A stretch of DNA of 64,000 nucleotides from Hyphomicrobiales bacterium (lineage in GTDB: Bacteria > Pseudomonadota > Alphaproteobacteria > Rhizobiales > Beijerinckiaceae). The position numbers were made by a program, and so were the translations under genes. Positions 44,718 to 53,875 of the stretch are shown here, one piece after another (positions within the stretch are counted from its first letter, which is position 1; each line of letters opens with the position of its first letter). Under the pieces are notes generated by a model that did no database searches, had not been told where the DNA came from, and was given only the letters and a program-made list of their open reading frames with translations. The DNA lies in contig JAIXTM010000008.1 of the NCBI GenBank assembly GCA_027483945.1, positions 34,243 to 98,242 on the forward strand, given 5' to 3'.

Positions 44718-45314
44718 ATGTTCTACGACGCACGCGGGCCGCTGCCGCTGCCGCACGACCCGGTCAAGGCGCTCATCGCGCCGCGGCCCATCGGCTGGAT
44801 CAGCGCCATGAGCGCCAAGGGCGAGATCAACCTGGCGCCCTACAGCTTCTTCAACGTCCTGTCGTCCAGGCCGGCCATCGTCATGTTCTCCAGCGAGGGG
44901 CGGAAGGACAGTTTCAGCTTCGTCGCCGAGACGGGCGAATTCGTCTGCAACATCGTCACGCAGGACGTGATGCAGCAGATGAACCAGACCTCGGCGAACC
45001 TGCCGCGCGGGGTCAACGAGTTCGTCCATGCGGGGCTGACGATGGAGCCCTCCAGGCTCGTCAAGCCGCCGCGGGTCAAGGAAGCCGCCGCCGCTTTGGA
45101 ATGCCGGCTGGTCGGCACGACCGAGCTCGCCGACCTCGACGGACGCCCCATCGACCGGCACGTCGCCTTCGGCCAGGTGATCGGCGTGCATATCGAGGAC
45201 CGGTTCCTGAAGAACGGCCTCGTGGACACGGCAGCGATGCGGATCGTCGCCCGCTGCGGCTATGCCGATTACGCCCTGGTGGACGAGGTCTTCCAGCTCG
45301 CCCGGCCGCGCTGA
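44718..45314 (+). CDS. Flavin reductase domain protein
   Basis: A 198-residue FMN-binding split-barrel protein of the flavin reductase-like family. Typical segments are ALIAPRPIGWISAMSAKGEINLAPYSFFN and ETGEFVCNIVTQDV. Partner oxygenase is not seen. ATG 44718 follows GAGGGTC; the TTG at 44709 overlaps the previous gene. Converges on the CoA lyase gene with seven bases between. Confidence 0.88.
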   Translation: MFYDARGPLPLPHDPVKALIAPRPIGWISAMSAKGEINLAPYSFFNVLSSRPAIVMFSSEGRKDSFSFVAETGEFVCNIVTQDVMQQMNQTSANLPRGVNEFVHAGLTMEPSRLVKPPRVKEAAAALECRLVGTTELADLDGRPIDRHVAFGQVIGVHIEDRFLKNGLVDTAAMRIVARCGYADYALVDEVFQLARPR

Positions 45315-45321
45315 CGGGCTT

Positions 45322-46197
45322 TCAGCCCGGGCGGCCGGCCCGGGCCAGCACCCGCCGCGCGCGCAGCAGGTGCGGGCGGTCGATCATCTCGCCCTCGATC
45401 CCGACCACCCCCGCATCGGGATTGGCCGCGAAGGCGGCGACGACCGCTTCCGCCCAGGCGACCGCGTCCGCATCCGGGGTGAATACGCGGTTGATGACCG
45501 CGACCTGGTCCGGGTGGATCGCCATCTTGGCGACGAAGCCGTCGCGCCTCGCGTCCTCGCATTCCGCGGCGAGGCCCTCCAGGTCCCGGAAGTTGACGAA
45601 GACCGTATCGATGGCGGCGACCTCGGCGGCCGCGGCGCCCATCAGCGTCAGCGCCCGTGCGATCCGGTACGGTTCCAGCCACAGGCCGGCGGCGTCCCGG
45701 TTCTGCTCGGCGCCGAGATCGGCGGACAGGTCCTCGCCGCCCCAGGTCAGCCCCTCCAGCCGGCGGCTGGCCCCCGCATAGGTGCCGAGGGCGAAGACGG
45801 CGCGCGCTGTCTCGGTCGCGATGGCGATGATGCGGGTCGAGCCGTCGGTGATGTCGTTCTCAACCTCGCGCACGGCGAGCTTGGCGCCCAGATGCGTGAC
45901 GTCGGCGCCGCCGCAGGCCTTGGGCAGCATGATCCCGTCCGGCCGGCCGGGCATGACGCCGTCGAGGTCCGCGTCGGCGAGCCCGGTCGTCAGCCCGTTG
46001 ATGCGCACATAGAGGCGCGGGCGGCGCGGCAGCGGCACGGTCTCGGCCAGGAAGGCGCGGACGGCCTCCCGCGCGGCGGGCTTGGCGGCGGCCGCCACGC
46101 TGTCCTCGATGTCGATGAGGATCGCATCGGCGCCGGACGCCATCGCCTTGTCGAGCTTGCGCCGGCTGTCGCCGGGCACGAAGAGCAGAGAGCGCAT
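45322..46197 (-). CDS. CoA ester lyase of the HpcH/HpaI (CitE-like) family
   Basis: A 291-residue TIM-barrel lyase. RSLLFVPGDSRRKLDKA at the start, ILIDIEDSVA, RPRLYVRING and GLTWGGEDLSADLG with metal-binding Glu/Asp and CoA-binding Arg are characteristic. Such enzymes cleave malyl-, citramalyl- or beta-methylmalyl-CoA. Pairing with a MaoC hydratase five bases upstream suggests a CoA-thioester hydration/cleavage step. Exact substrate undetermined. Confidence 0.87.
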   Translation of the reverse strand: MRSLLFVPGDSRRKLDKAMASGADAILIDIEDSVAAAAKPAAREAVRAFLAETVPLPRRPRLYVRINGLTTGLADADLDGVMPGRPDGIMLPKACGGADVTHLGAKLAVREVENDITDGSTRIIAIATETARAVFALGTYAGASRRLEGLTWGGEDLSADLGAEQNRDAAGLWLEPYRIARALTLMGAAAAEVAAIDTVFVNFRDLEGLAAECEDARRDGFVAKMAIHPDQVAVINRVFTPDADAVAWAEAVVAAFAANPDAGVVGIEGEMIDRPHLLRARRVLARAGRPG

Positions 46198-46202
46198 GGG
46201 CG

Positions 46203-46691
46203 TCAGGCCGGGCGCTTGCGCATGAAGGCCTGGCGGCGGCATTCGGCCACCAGCTTGCCGTCCTGCTTGTAGGCGCGGTGGACGAAGTCGACGATGCCGG
46301 CATCGGGACGCGACTTCGATTCCCGCTTGCCCGCCACCTCCGTCGTCACGTTCACCGTGTCGCCCTCGAAGAGAGGGTTGGGGAACTTCACGTCGGTCAT
46401 GCCCAGATTGGCGATGGTGGTACCCACCGTCGTGTCGTTGACCGAGATGCCGATCATCAGGCCGAGCGTGAACAGCGAGTTCATCAGCGGCTGGCCCCAC
46501 TCGGTCTCGGTCGCGCAGAAATGCGCGTCGATATGGAGCGGCTGCGGGTTCAGCGTCATGTTGGAGAACAGCATGTTGTCCATCTGCGTGACCGTGCGGG
46601 TCAGGCGATGGCTGAACACATGGCCCTCGGGAAAGTCCTCGAAATAGAGGCCGCCGCGCGGGTGACGCTTCGCTTCAAGCGCTTCGTTCAT
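46203..46691 (-). CDS. MaoC-family dehydratase
   Basis: A 162-residue hot-dog-fold enoyl-CoA hydratase. Substrate motif NPQPLHIDAHFCATETEWGQPLMNSLFT carries the catalytic Asp/His, and FPNPLFEGDTVNVTTEV follows. Single-domain size. Adjacent lyase on the same strand suggests a shared pathway, such as mesaconyl- or methylmalyl-CoA chemistry; inferred. ATG 46691; an upstream in-frame start at 46718 adds only MGFREEKPD. Confidence 0.87.
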   Translation of the reverse strand: MNEALEAKRHPRGGLYFEDFPEGHVFSHRLTRTVTQMDNMLFSNMTLNPQPLHIDAHFCATETEWGQPLMNSLFTLGLMIGISVNDTTVGTTIANLGMTDVKFPNPLFEGDTVNVTTEVAGKRESKSRPDAGIVDFVHRAYKQDGKLVAECRRQAFMRKRPA

Positions 46692-46801
46692 ATCGGGTTT
46701 TTCCTCCCGGAAGCCCAACGCTTAGGGCTTCGTTTACCATATCGGGGCGATTGTCGGAGGTGGAATCCGGCCTCGAATGCCGTGTTCCGCCAGGGTCGCC
46801 G

Positions 46802-47839
46802 ATGTTCCTTTTCACCACGCCTGCCGCGCCGCCATCGCCGCAGCCTGCCGGAAACGGCCAGGCGACGCCGGTGGTCGACGCGATCCGGCAGGGCGCGGAC
46901 GCAACCGGAGCAGGTTTCGACTATCTGCTCAAGACGGCGCAGCGGGAATCGGCGCTCGATCCGGCAGCCAAGGCGCGCACGTCCTCCGCCACCGGCCTGT
47001 TCCAGTTCATCGAGCAGACCTGGCTGTCGCTCGTCCGGGACGAGGGCGCCAAGTACGGGCTCGGCGACTATGCCAAGGCGGTGCAGACCGGATCGGACGG
47101 CCGGGCCGTCGTGCCCGACGCCGATGCCAGGCGCGAGATCCTGGCGCTGCGCAACGATCCCAAGGCCGCCGCGACCATGGCGGGGGAACTGGCCCTCAAG
47201 AACCGCGAGCACCTGCAGCAGGCGCTCGGGCGCGATCCCACCGAGGGCGAGCTTTATATCGCCCATGTCCTGGGCGCCCAGGGTGCCTCGCGCCTGGTCG
47301 ACCAGGCGCGCAACAGCCCGACCGTTTCGGCGGCGGCCATGTTCCCGGACGCGGCGGCGGCCAACCGCAACCTGTTCTTCGACAAGGCCGGCCGTGCCCG
47401 CGGCGCGGCCGAGGTCTATGCGGTGCTTGCCGCCGGCCATTCCGCCAGCCCCGCCGTCCCGGCGGCCGTGACGCCGGCTTCGCCCTCCGCGCCGCCTGCC
47501 GCCCTTGCCCAGTCGATCGCACGGGGCGACGGCCCGGTCATGCACGGCCTGTTCCGCACCGAGGGGCCGCGCGGCCCGGTCTCGGAGGCCGTGTCCCGGC
47601 ACTGGGTCGTGGGCGGAGGCGCTGCTGCCCGGTCCGATCCGTCGCTGCGCTTCTTCCCGCGGGCCGGCAACGCCGCGATCGCGTCGCTCGTCGAGCCTGC
47701 CGCGACGGGCCCGGTCGCCGCCGCGACGCCGGAACCGCCGCGCCGTCCGGACGCGCCGGCGCCGGCCCAGCCTGCCGCGCGCAAGCCTGGCCGCCAGCCG
47801 CTCGACCTTTCCCGCTTCATGACGTGGCGCAGCTCATGA
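46802..47839 (+). CDS. Lytic transglycosylase-fold protein
   Basis: A 345-residue protein with an SLT-like domain near the N terminus: LKTAQRESALDPAAKARTSSATGLFQFIEQTW carries the ES motif Glu and the GLFQF element. LYIAHVLGAQGASRL follows in the usual order. The C-terminal 150 residues are Ala/Pro-rich and disordered. No clear signal peptide is seen, so export, if any, would need another route. ATG 46802; a TTG at 46751 adds 17 residues. Overlaps the DUF2336 gene by four bases. Confidence 0.82.
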   Translation: MFLFTTPAAPPSPQPAGNGQATPVVDAIRQGADATGAGFDYLLKTAQRESALDPAAKARTSSATGLFQFIEQTWLSLVRDEGAKYGLGDYAKAVQTGSDGRAVVPDADARREILALRNDPKAAATMAGELALKNREHLQQALGRDPTEGELYIAHVLGAQGASRLVDQARNSPTVSAAAMFPDAAAANRNLFFDKAGRARGAAEVYAVLAAGHSASPAVPAAVTPASPSAPPAALAQSIARGDGPVMHGLFRTEGPRGPVSEAVSRHWVVGGGAAARSDPSLRFFPRAGNAAIASLVEPAATGPVAAATPEPPRRPDAPAPAQPAARKPGRQPLDLSRFMTWRSS

Positions 47840-49263
47840 TCGTCCGCCGTTTCCTGCTCTGGGCCCGCACCGCCTCCGCCGCCGACCGGGCGGACGGGAT
47901 CGCGGCCCTGAGCCGGGCCTATCTCTACTCGGATCTCGGCGACGCGGAGCGCCACGATGCCTTGACCGCCTTCGCCGCCGCGCTCGACGATCCGTCCCCG
48001 CTCGTCCGTCGCGCCATGGCGGATGCCTTCGGCGGCTCGCCGGACGCGCCGCGCCATATCGTGACGGCGCTCGCCGGCGATCAGCCGGACATCGCCGCGC
48101 TCGTGCTCGGCCGCTCGCCGCTCTTCTGCGACTGGGATCTGGTCGACGCCGCGGCGACGGGCTGTGCAGCCATCCGCCAGGCCATCGCCGGCCGGCCGCT
48201 GGTCTCCTCCGCCGTCGCCGCCGCTCTGGTCGAGGTCGGCGACGCCGGCGTCGCCGCGGCGCTCGCGGCCAATCCGGGCGCCGTCTTCGCCGAGACGACG
48301 TTCCTGCGCGTGATCGCCCGCTTCGGCGAGGACGGCGCGGTGCGCGAGGCCCTGACAGGCCGCCGGGACCTGCCGGTCGCCGCGCGCCAGGCGCTTACGG
48401 CCGCCGCCGCGAAGGCCCTGTCCAGCTTCACCATCGGGCTCGGCTGGATGCAGGCGGAGCGGGGCGCGCGGATCGCACGCGAGGCCAACGAGCGGGCGAC
48501 CGTCGCGCTTGCTTCGTCGGCCGACGCGGCGGCGCTTGTCGACCACCTGACGGATACCGACCAGCTGACGCCGGCGCTCCTGCTGCGCGGCCTCATGTCG
48601 GGCGCCGACGCCTTCGTCGAGGCCGCGCTGGCGCGGCTGTCCGGTTTCTCGCCGCAGCGCGTCCGGGCGCTGGTCGCCGACCGCCGCACCTCGGGGTTCG
48701 CGGGCTTCTATCGGCGGACCGGCCTCCCGGCGACGCTGGAGCCTGTCCTGCGCAACGCGCTGGCGGCCCGGCGATCGATGGCCGGCGCCGCGGAAGGCGG
48801 GCTCGATCTCGCGCTGATCCGCGCCACGATCGCACGCTGCGAGGCCGAGCGTGTGGAAGGCCGGGCCATGACCGCCCTGCGCCGGCTCGAGGCCGAGGCG
48901 GCGCGCGAGGCGGCCGTCCAGGCGGCCGACAGGCTCGCCGACCAGGCCGCGCTGGCGACCGTGCTCGCCCATGCGCCCGAGATGATCCTGCTGCCCGCGA
49001 TCGCCGACGGGTTCGCCGACGAGACCGGTCAGCCGGACGAGGACGTCCTGATGCTGGAGGATCCGGTCGAGGTCGGGGACGCGCCGGTTCCGATCGACCT
49101 CGATGCCTTCGCTCGCGCGCTGGAGCCGGATGCGTCCGAGCTCCTGCCTGCGCTCCCGCCGGAGGTGCCGGAGGTCCTGCTGCCGATGGATGCGCCCGTC
49201 GATGGCGACGCCTATGCCGCCTTCGAGATCCGGATCGATCCGGACGAGCGGCGGGTCGCCTGA
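47836..49263 (+). CDS. DUF2336-domain protein
   Basis: A 475-residue alpha-helical, Ala-rich protein of the alphaproteobacterial DUF2336 family (HEAT-like repeats). Segments include LVRRAMADAFGGSPDAPRHIV, ALAANPGAVF and LTDTDQLTPALLLRGLMSGA. Function unknown. Coupled with the transglycosylase-like gene through ATGA overlap. C-terminal 100 residues are acidic. Convergent with a response regulator whose stop is adjacent. Confidence 0.8.
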   Translation: MIVRRFLLWARTASAADRADGIAALSRAYLYSDLGDAERHDALTAFAAALDDPSPLVRRAMADAFGGSPDAPRHIVTALAGDQPDIAALVLGRSPLFCDWDLVDAAATGCAAIRQAIAGRPLVSSAVAAALVEVGDAGVAAALAANPGAVFAETTFLRVIARFGEDGAVREALTGRRDLPVAARQALTAAAAKALSSFTIGLGWMQAERGARIAREANERATVALASSADAAALVDHLTDTDQLTPALLLRGLMSGADAFVEAALARLSGFSPQRVRALVADRRTSGFAGFYRRTGLPATLEPVLRNALAARRSMAGAAEGGLDLALIRATIARCEAERVEGRAMTALRRLEAEAAREAAVQAADRLADQAALATVLAHAPEMILLPAIADGFADETGQPDEDVLMLEDPVEVGDAPVPIDLDAFARALEPDASELLPALPPEVPEVLLPMDAPVDGDAYAAFEIRIDPDERRVA

Positions 49264-49824
49264 TCAGGCGTTGAGGAGATCGCCCGGCTGGCCGAGCCCC
49301 GCCGTGAGGCTGGCGATGAGATCGTTGGCGCCGCTCTCCTCGCTCGGCGGCTCCGGTTCCTGCGGCAGGACGAGATCGGGCCTTGGAACGGCGACCGCCG
49401 TGACCACGCGGTCGTAGAGCGCGCGGGTCGAGATCGGTTTCACCAGGAAGGCGGAGACGCCGACATTGCGGGCGTCCACGACGCGCTTCTTCTCGGCGTG
49501 GCCGCTCACCATGACGATCGGCACGTCCGGATTGCTGCTGGTCTCGGGATGGCGAAGGATGCGGGCCATTTCCAGCCCGTCCAGGATCGGCATGTGCCAG
49601 TCGGTAATGACGACATTGGGCGAATTGGTGGAGAAGGAATCGAGGCCGGCCGCGCCGTCCTCGGCTTCCAGCACCTCGCGCACGCCGTAGCCGTGGAGCA
49701 GGGCGCGGATGATCCGGCGCATATAGGTGTTGTCCTCGACCACGAGAAACCGCAGCCGGGACAGGTCGATCCTCGCGCCGTTCACGCCCGTCAAACCCCT
49801 GGAACTCACACCCAGACGGGGCAT
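49264..49824 (-). CDS. Single-domain response regulator
   Basis: A 186-residue CheY-like protein. The receiver spans about residues 22-145: acidic pair VVEDNTYMRR, phospho-Asp in NVVITDWHMPILDG, Ser in MVSGHAEKK and Lys in FLVKPIS. No output domain; short acidic C tail. ATG at 49824 is preceded by AGGAG with a six-base gap. Kinase partner not in the window. Confidence 0.9.
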   Translation of the reverse strand: MPRLGVSSRGLTGVNGARIDLSRLRFLVVEDNTYMRRIIRALLHGYGVREVLEAEDGAAGLDSFSTNSPNVVITDWHMPILDGLEMARILRHPETSSNPDVPIVMVSGHAEKKRVVDARNVGVSAFLVKPISTRALYDRVVTAVAVPRPDLVLPQEPEPPSEESGANDLIASLTAGLGQPGDLLNA

Positions 49825-49918
49825 ACCACGCTCCTGGTTAAGGAGACGCAATCATGCCGGGAGGCACGTTTCCGGTAATTTCAGCCGATCCGTCGCATTT
49901 GAGCGATCGGCATCGGGC

Positions 49919-50698
49919 TCACGAGGAAGGACCGAACTGCTCGCGCAGGATGCGCTCGTCCAGGCTGTGGCCGGGATCGTGGAGGAGGACGAGATCGACC
50001 GAGCGGTCCATGGCGATCTCGACCTCCTGGACCGAGCGGACCTCGCGGTGGTCGGCCACCGCGCTGACCGGCCGCTTCTGCGCCTCCAGCACCTCGATGC
50101 GGATGCGGGCGACCTCCGGCAGGAGCGCGCCGCGCCAGTGGCGGGGGCGGAACGGCGAGATCGGCGTGAGCGCGAGCAGGGGCGCGTTCAGCGGCAGGAT
50201 CGGCCCGTTGGCCGAGAGATTGTAGGCGGTGGAGCCCGCCGGCGTCGCCACCAGTATGCCGTCCGCCGCCAGCTCCTCCATGCGCACCCGGCCGTCGACC
50301 GAGATGCGCAGCTTCGCCACCTGGTAGGACTGGCGGAGCATCGAGACCTCGTTGATGGCCCGCGCCTCGTGCCGCGTACCCTCCTTGTCGGTCGCGACCA
50401 TGAGCAGGGGATGGACGACGCTGCGCTCGGCCGCCTCCAGCCGCTCCAGAAGCGTGTCCTCCCGGAACTCGTTCATCAGGAAGCCGACCGAACCGCGGTT
50501 CATGCCGTAGATCGGCTTGCCGGTGCCCATGAAGCGATGGAGCGTGCGCAGCATCAGGCCGTCGCCGCCCAGCGCGACGATGACGTCGGCCTCCTCGATG
50601 GGGGTCTTGCCATAGGCGGCGGAAAGCCGCCTGTGCGCGGCACGGGCGGCATGGCTCGTGCTGGCGATGAACGCGATCCGGCTGAAGCGCGACGTCAT
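49919..50698 (-). CDS. nadK: NAD kinase
   Basis: A 259-residue enzyme phosphorylating NAD to [17 protein letters not shown] is the catalytic GGDG motif; [12 protein letters not shown] and the [17 protein letters not shown] segment with SSTAYN-like core complete the family pattern. Length matches alphaproteobacterial forms. Monocistronic. Confidence 0.95.
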   Translation of the reverse strand: MTSRFSRIAFIASTSHAARAAHRRLSAAYGKTPIEEADVIVALGGDGLMLRTLHRFMGTGKPIYGMNRGSVGFLMNEFREDTLLERLEAAERSVVHPLLMVATDKEGTRHEARAINEVSMLRQSYQVAKLRISVDGRVRMEELAADGILVATPAGSTAYNLSANGPILPLNAPLLALTPISPFRPRHWRGALLPEVARIRIEVLEAQKRPVSAVADHREVRSVQEVEIAMDRSVDLVLLHDPGHSLDERILREQFGPSS

Positions 50699-50802
50699 GG
50701 GCGAGGGCAGGTCCTTCAGGGCCGTCCTGCCGCCACATAGACCTTGTCGGACGCGCGAAGTCCAGACGGCGGGACCCCTGGGCCCCGCCGCCTTTCACAG
50801 GC

Positions 50803-51774
50803 TCAGATCGCGGGCGACCACTGCACCGGGACGTAGCGGAAGGCGTTGCCGTCCTTGGCGACGTAGCCGGTGGCCGGGAACGGCGCGTGGTAGAAGGCGA
50901 GCTGCATCTTCTCGCTCGCCGCCATGTCGAGCAGCTTGCGCCGCGTGGCGCGCGCGCCGTCCGCATCCATGTCGAAGACCGCCGACCAGTCCGGGTTGGT
51001 CACGAACAGGGCCGGGTGGTTCGTCGTGTCCGACATGATCATGAGGCGCCCGTTGCCCGAGGTCACCGCGAAGACGGTGTGGCCCGGCGTGTGGCCGGGG
51101 GCCGCGATGGCGGTGACGCCCGGCACGATCTCCTTGCCGGCCTCGTACTGCTTCACGTCCTTGGCGATGGGCGAGAAGACACGGCGCACGCCCTGGAAGG
51201 CGCCTTTCATGGCATCGGGCGCGCCGTTCATCTTGGCGTCGTCCATCCAGAACGCCCATTCGGCCGCCGGGACCATGACCTCGGCCTTCGCGAACACGGC
51301 GGTGCCATCCTTGAGGCGGAAGCCGTTGATGTGGTCGCCGTGGAAATGGCTGAACACGACGGTGTCGACATTGGCGGGGTCGAAGCCGGCGGCCTTGAAA
51401 TTGGCCATCCAGGTGCCGGAGGTCGGCGCGCCGCTGTCGCCGTTGCCGGTGTCGATCAGCACGGTCTTGCCGCCGGTCTGAAGGACGAGGGTGGTGAACG
51501 AGATCGGCAGGCGGTCGGACGGCAGGAACGCCGTCTCCATCGCCTTCTTCACGTCGCCGAGCTCGGCGTTGCGCACGAAGCCTTCCAGCGGCCGCTGGGC
51601 GAAACCGTCATTGATGGCGGTGACGGTGATGTCGCCGACCTTGTAGCGGTAGAAGCCCGGCGCCTGGCCGGAGGCGGCGGTCTGGGCCATGGCGGAACCG
51701 GCGGCGAGGGGAAGGGTGGTGGCGGCCGCGATGGCGGGCGCCGCGGCGATGAGGCTGCGTCGAGACAAGTTCAT
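50803..51774 (-). CDS. Exported MBL-fold metallohydrolase
   Basis: A 323-residue metallo-beta-lactamase-fold hydrolase with a Tat-type signal (SRRSLIAAAPAIAAATTLP). Metal motifs are VVFSHFHGDHINGF, then APGHTPGHTV with His and later SDTTNHP with Asp. Resembles quorum-quenching or arylsulfatase-like MBL proteins; substrate unknown. 146 bases precede its start without other genes. Confidence 0.88.
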   Translation of the reverse strand: MNLSRRSLIAAAPAIAAATTLPLAAGSAMAQTAASGQAPGFYRYKVGDITVTAINDGFAQRPLEGFVRNAELGDVKKAMETAFLPSDRLPISFTTLVLQTGGKTVLIDTGNGDSGAPTSGTWMANFKAAGFDPANVDTVVFSHFHGDHINGFRLKDGTAVFAKAEVMVPAAEWAFWMDDAKMNGAPDAMKGAFQGVRRVFSPIAKDVKQYEAGKEIVPGVTAIAAPGHTPGHTVFAVTSGNGRLMIMSDTTNHPALFVTNPDWSAVFDMDADGARATRRKLLDMAASEKMQLAFYHAPFPATGYVAKDGNAFRYVPVQWSPAI

Positions 51775-51920
51775 TGGCGTTCTCCCGGAAAACGGTCTGC
51801 CGGAAGCTAGGCGGCTTCGCTACGGGATCAACCGCGCCGAGACGCCCAAGGCCGCGCCGCCGCTCACGAATTGGTGAGGCGAAGCGGCGCGGCGCGGGCC
51901 CGGAGGCCGATCGCGGATGC

Positions 51921-52481
51921 CTACATGGCCGTGCGCGGATGCCGTCCCTCCTCGATCTCCTCGATGATCTTGGCCACGAAGGCGGGGAGGTCTTCGGGCG
52001 AGCGGGAGGTGACGATGCCGTCGTCGGCCACGACCTCCTCGTCGACCCAGTCGGCGCCGGCATTCTCCAGATCGGTGCGGATCGACTTGTAGGAGGTGAC
52101 GCGGCGGTCCTCCACCGCGTCCGCCTCGGCGAGCAGCCAGGGACCGTGGCAGATCGCGGCGACGATCTTGCCCTCGTCGATGAAGTCCTGGACCAGCGCC
52201 ATGGCATCGTCGTCCACGCGCAGCTTGTCCGGGTTGATCTGCCCGCCGGGGATGACCAGCGCGTCGTAGGACTCGACCTCGGCATCCGCGATCCGCAGGT
52301 CGGCGGGGACGTTGTCGCCCCAGTCCTTCTCCTTCCAGCCGCGGATGGATTCGCCCGTCGGCGTCGCCACCTCGACCCGGGCCCCGGCCTCGCGCAGCTT
52401 GTCGCGCGGCACTTCGAGCTCCGATTGCTCGAAGCCGTCCGTGGCGATGATGAGGATGCGGGAATCGGCGATGCTGGGCAT
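51921..52481 (-). CDS. DJ-1/PfpI-family glutamine amidotransferase-like protein
   Basis: A 186-residue class I GATase-fold protein of the PfpI group. The nucleophile cysteine is in VAAICHGPWLLAEAD with Glu/His neighbours; DALVIPGGQINPDKLR and ILIIATDGFEQSELE are typical. Members are stress-related deglycase- or peptidase-like proteins. ATG 52481 begins MPSIADSR. It may be transcribed after the upstream ROK gene, 84 bases away. Confidence 0.9.
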   Translation of the reverse strand: MPSIADSRILIIATDGFEQSELEVPRDKLREAGARVEVATPTGESIRGWKEKDWGDNVPADLRIADAEVESYDALVIPGGQINPDKLRVDDDAMALVQDFIDEGKIVAAICHGPWLLAEADAVEDRRVTSYKSIRTDLENAGADWVDEEVVADDGIVTSRSPEDLPAFVAKIIEEIEEGRHPRTAM

Positions 52482-52564
52482 GGTCCGGTCTCCTGTGACG
52501 CTTCGATCGGGAATGCACAGCGACAAGCCCGGGGGCGGCGCCGAAGTTCCGCCGCCCGGCCCGG

Positions 52565-53686
52565 TCAATCCGCCGCGCCCCTCGGCCGGTTGGTGAAGCG
52601 GGCATTGCCGAGCCCGGTGCCGATGGTGAGGACACCCCAGCGCGTCACGTCGCCCATGACGGGAAGGGCGCTCAGGCCCTGAACCACGGCGTCGTTGTGG
52701 AGGACGACCATGGGTTCGTGGCCGTCGATCGGCGGCAGGTCGCGCGCCAGGATGGCGGGCAGGTTGAAATGCTCGCTCTCCCAGTCGCCGGGCAGGTTCT
52801 GGGCGCCGCGGCGGATCGAGCCGTCCGGTTCGATGATGCCGGGGCACCCGACGCCGACGAAGGGCGCCAGGCGGAGGCGCTTGCGTCCGGCCTTGCGGAT
52901 CAGCGCGCCCAGCATCGCCACCATACGCTCCACGGCGTCGGTGCGGGAGGGCTTGTCGTCCCGGTGCCGCCACAGGTCCGAGGCTTCCACCCGCGCCTGC
53001 GACAGGTCGCGGGCCTTGTCGAGGCCGAGACTCACGATGCCGCAGCGGATGTTCGATCCGCCGATATCGACGGCCAGGATCGCGTCGTGGCCGGCGAGTG
53101 TCCAGGCGGGCGCCAGGTGAGCCGCCCCGATGAGCCCGGCCTCGTCCGGATGATGGCCGATCATCCTCAGCGCCACTTTGCACCTGGCCTCGGCCAGGAT
53201 CGCGGCGGCGCGCCCGACGGCGATCTCGCCGATGCGGCTGTCGCGCAGCCCGCCGCCCACCACGATCCGCTCCGTGCCCTTCCAGCCCTTGAGCTTCAGG
53301 TGCCGCTGGATCACGGCCGCCAGGGCCTGGGCGAAATCCTCGATCGCGCTCATGACCAGGCCGGCGGCCTCCAGGCCTCCTTCGGACAGGAGGCGGTCGA
53401 GTTCCGATTTGGCGACATTGTCCTTGGCCGCGGCGCGCCCGCCCTTGCCCTTTTCCCGCGCGATGGGATCGACGCCGTTGCGCTCCATGGTCTCGCGCCA
53501 TTCCGCGACGAGCTTGCGGAAGGCGGTGCCGCTGGCGCGGTCGCCCAGGAAACCGTCCTCGTCGCGGATCTCCGCATTGTAGGTATCGACGACGACGGAA
53601 GGCAGGCGCGTCGCGCCGTGGGTTCCGAAAGCCGGGGCGGCTTCCTCCGCTGCCGCGGTCGCCCGTTTCGCTTTCGTGCCGCTCAT
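52565..53686 (-). CDS. ROK-family sugar kinase-like protein
   Basis: A 373-residue protein. An N-terminal region of about 170 residues precedes the ASKHA core: phosphate-1 motif ILAVDIGGSNIRCGIV (about residue 205), GVGCPGIIEPDGSI, and HNDAVVQGLSAL with the catalytic Asp; ends with GVLTIGTGLGNARF. Zinc motif typical of NagC-type ROK is not evident. Substrate unclear, possibly a hexose. ATG 53686 lies 38 bases after the sigma-EcfG-type promoter. Confidence 0.8.
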   Translation of the reverse strand: MSGTKAKRATAAAEEAAPAFGTHGATRLPSVVVDTYNAEIRDEDGFLGDRASGTAFRKLVAEWRETMERNGVDPIAREKGKGGRAAAKDNVAKSELDRLLSEGGLEAAGLVMSAIEDFAQALAAVIQRHLKLKGWKGTERIVVGGGLRDSRIGEIAVGRAAAILAEARCKVALRMIGHHPDEAGLIGAAHLAPAWTLAGHDAILAVDIGGSNIRCGIVSLGLDKARDLSQARVEASDLWRHRDDKPSRTDAVERMVAMLGALIRKAGRKRLRLAPFVGVGCPGIIEPDGSIRRGAQNLPGDWESEHFNLPAILARDLPPIDGHEPMVVLHNDAVVQGLSALPVMGDVTRWGVLTIGTGLGNARFTNRPRGAAD

Positions 53687-53723
53687 CCGTCCCGTCCTCC
53701 GTCCCGCCTGGCGCCGGACGGAC

Positions 53724-53748
53724 AACGGCAGGGCGGGGGAACGGTTCC
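53724..53748 (-). promoter_or_regulatory. Sigma-EcfG-type (general stress) promoter
   Basis: On the minus strand GGAAC (53744-53748), 16 bases, CGTT (53724-53727) match the alphaproteobacterial general-stress consensus exactly. The start codon of the ROK gene is 38 bases from the -10. No competing gene occupies the site. Confidence 0.65.
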
Positions 53749-53875
53749 GCTTCGCTAAAGGGCCCCCCGGCGATCCGAACAATTTAAGTCAAATGTTAAG
53801 CATAGGGACGTTTCATCGCCGCAGGGGGAAACAATAAGGTCGGCTCAGCATTGCCGCATCTAGTGGAGCACAACG

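Noticed and set aside
46709..46734. GGAAG-N17-CGTT before the transglycosylase-like gene
   Set aside because: It differs from the sigma-EcfG consensus in the usually invariant last base of the -35 element and sits at the start of the MaoC gene; too weak to list.
53784..53799. TTAA...TTAA upstream of the response regulator at 53876
   Set aside because: The spacing is eight bases instead of the seven needed for a full CtrA site.
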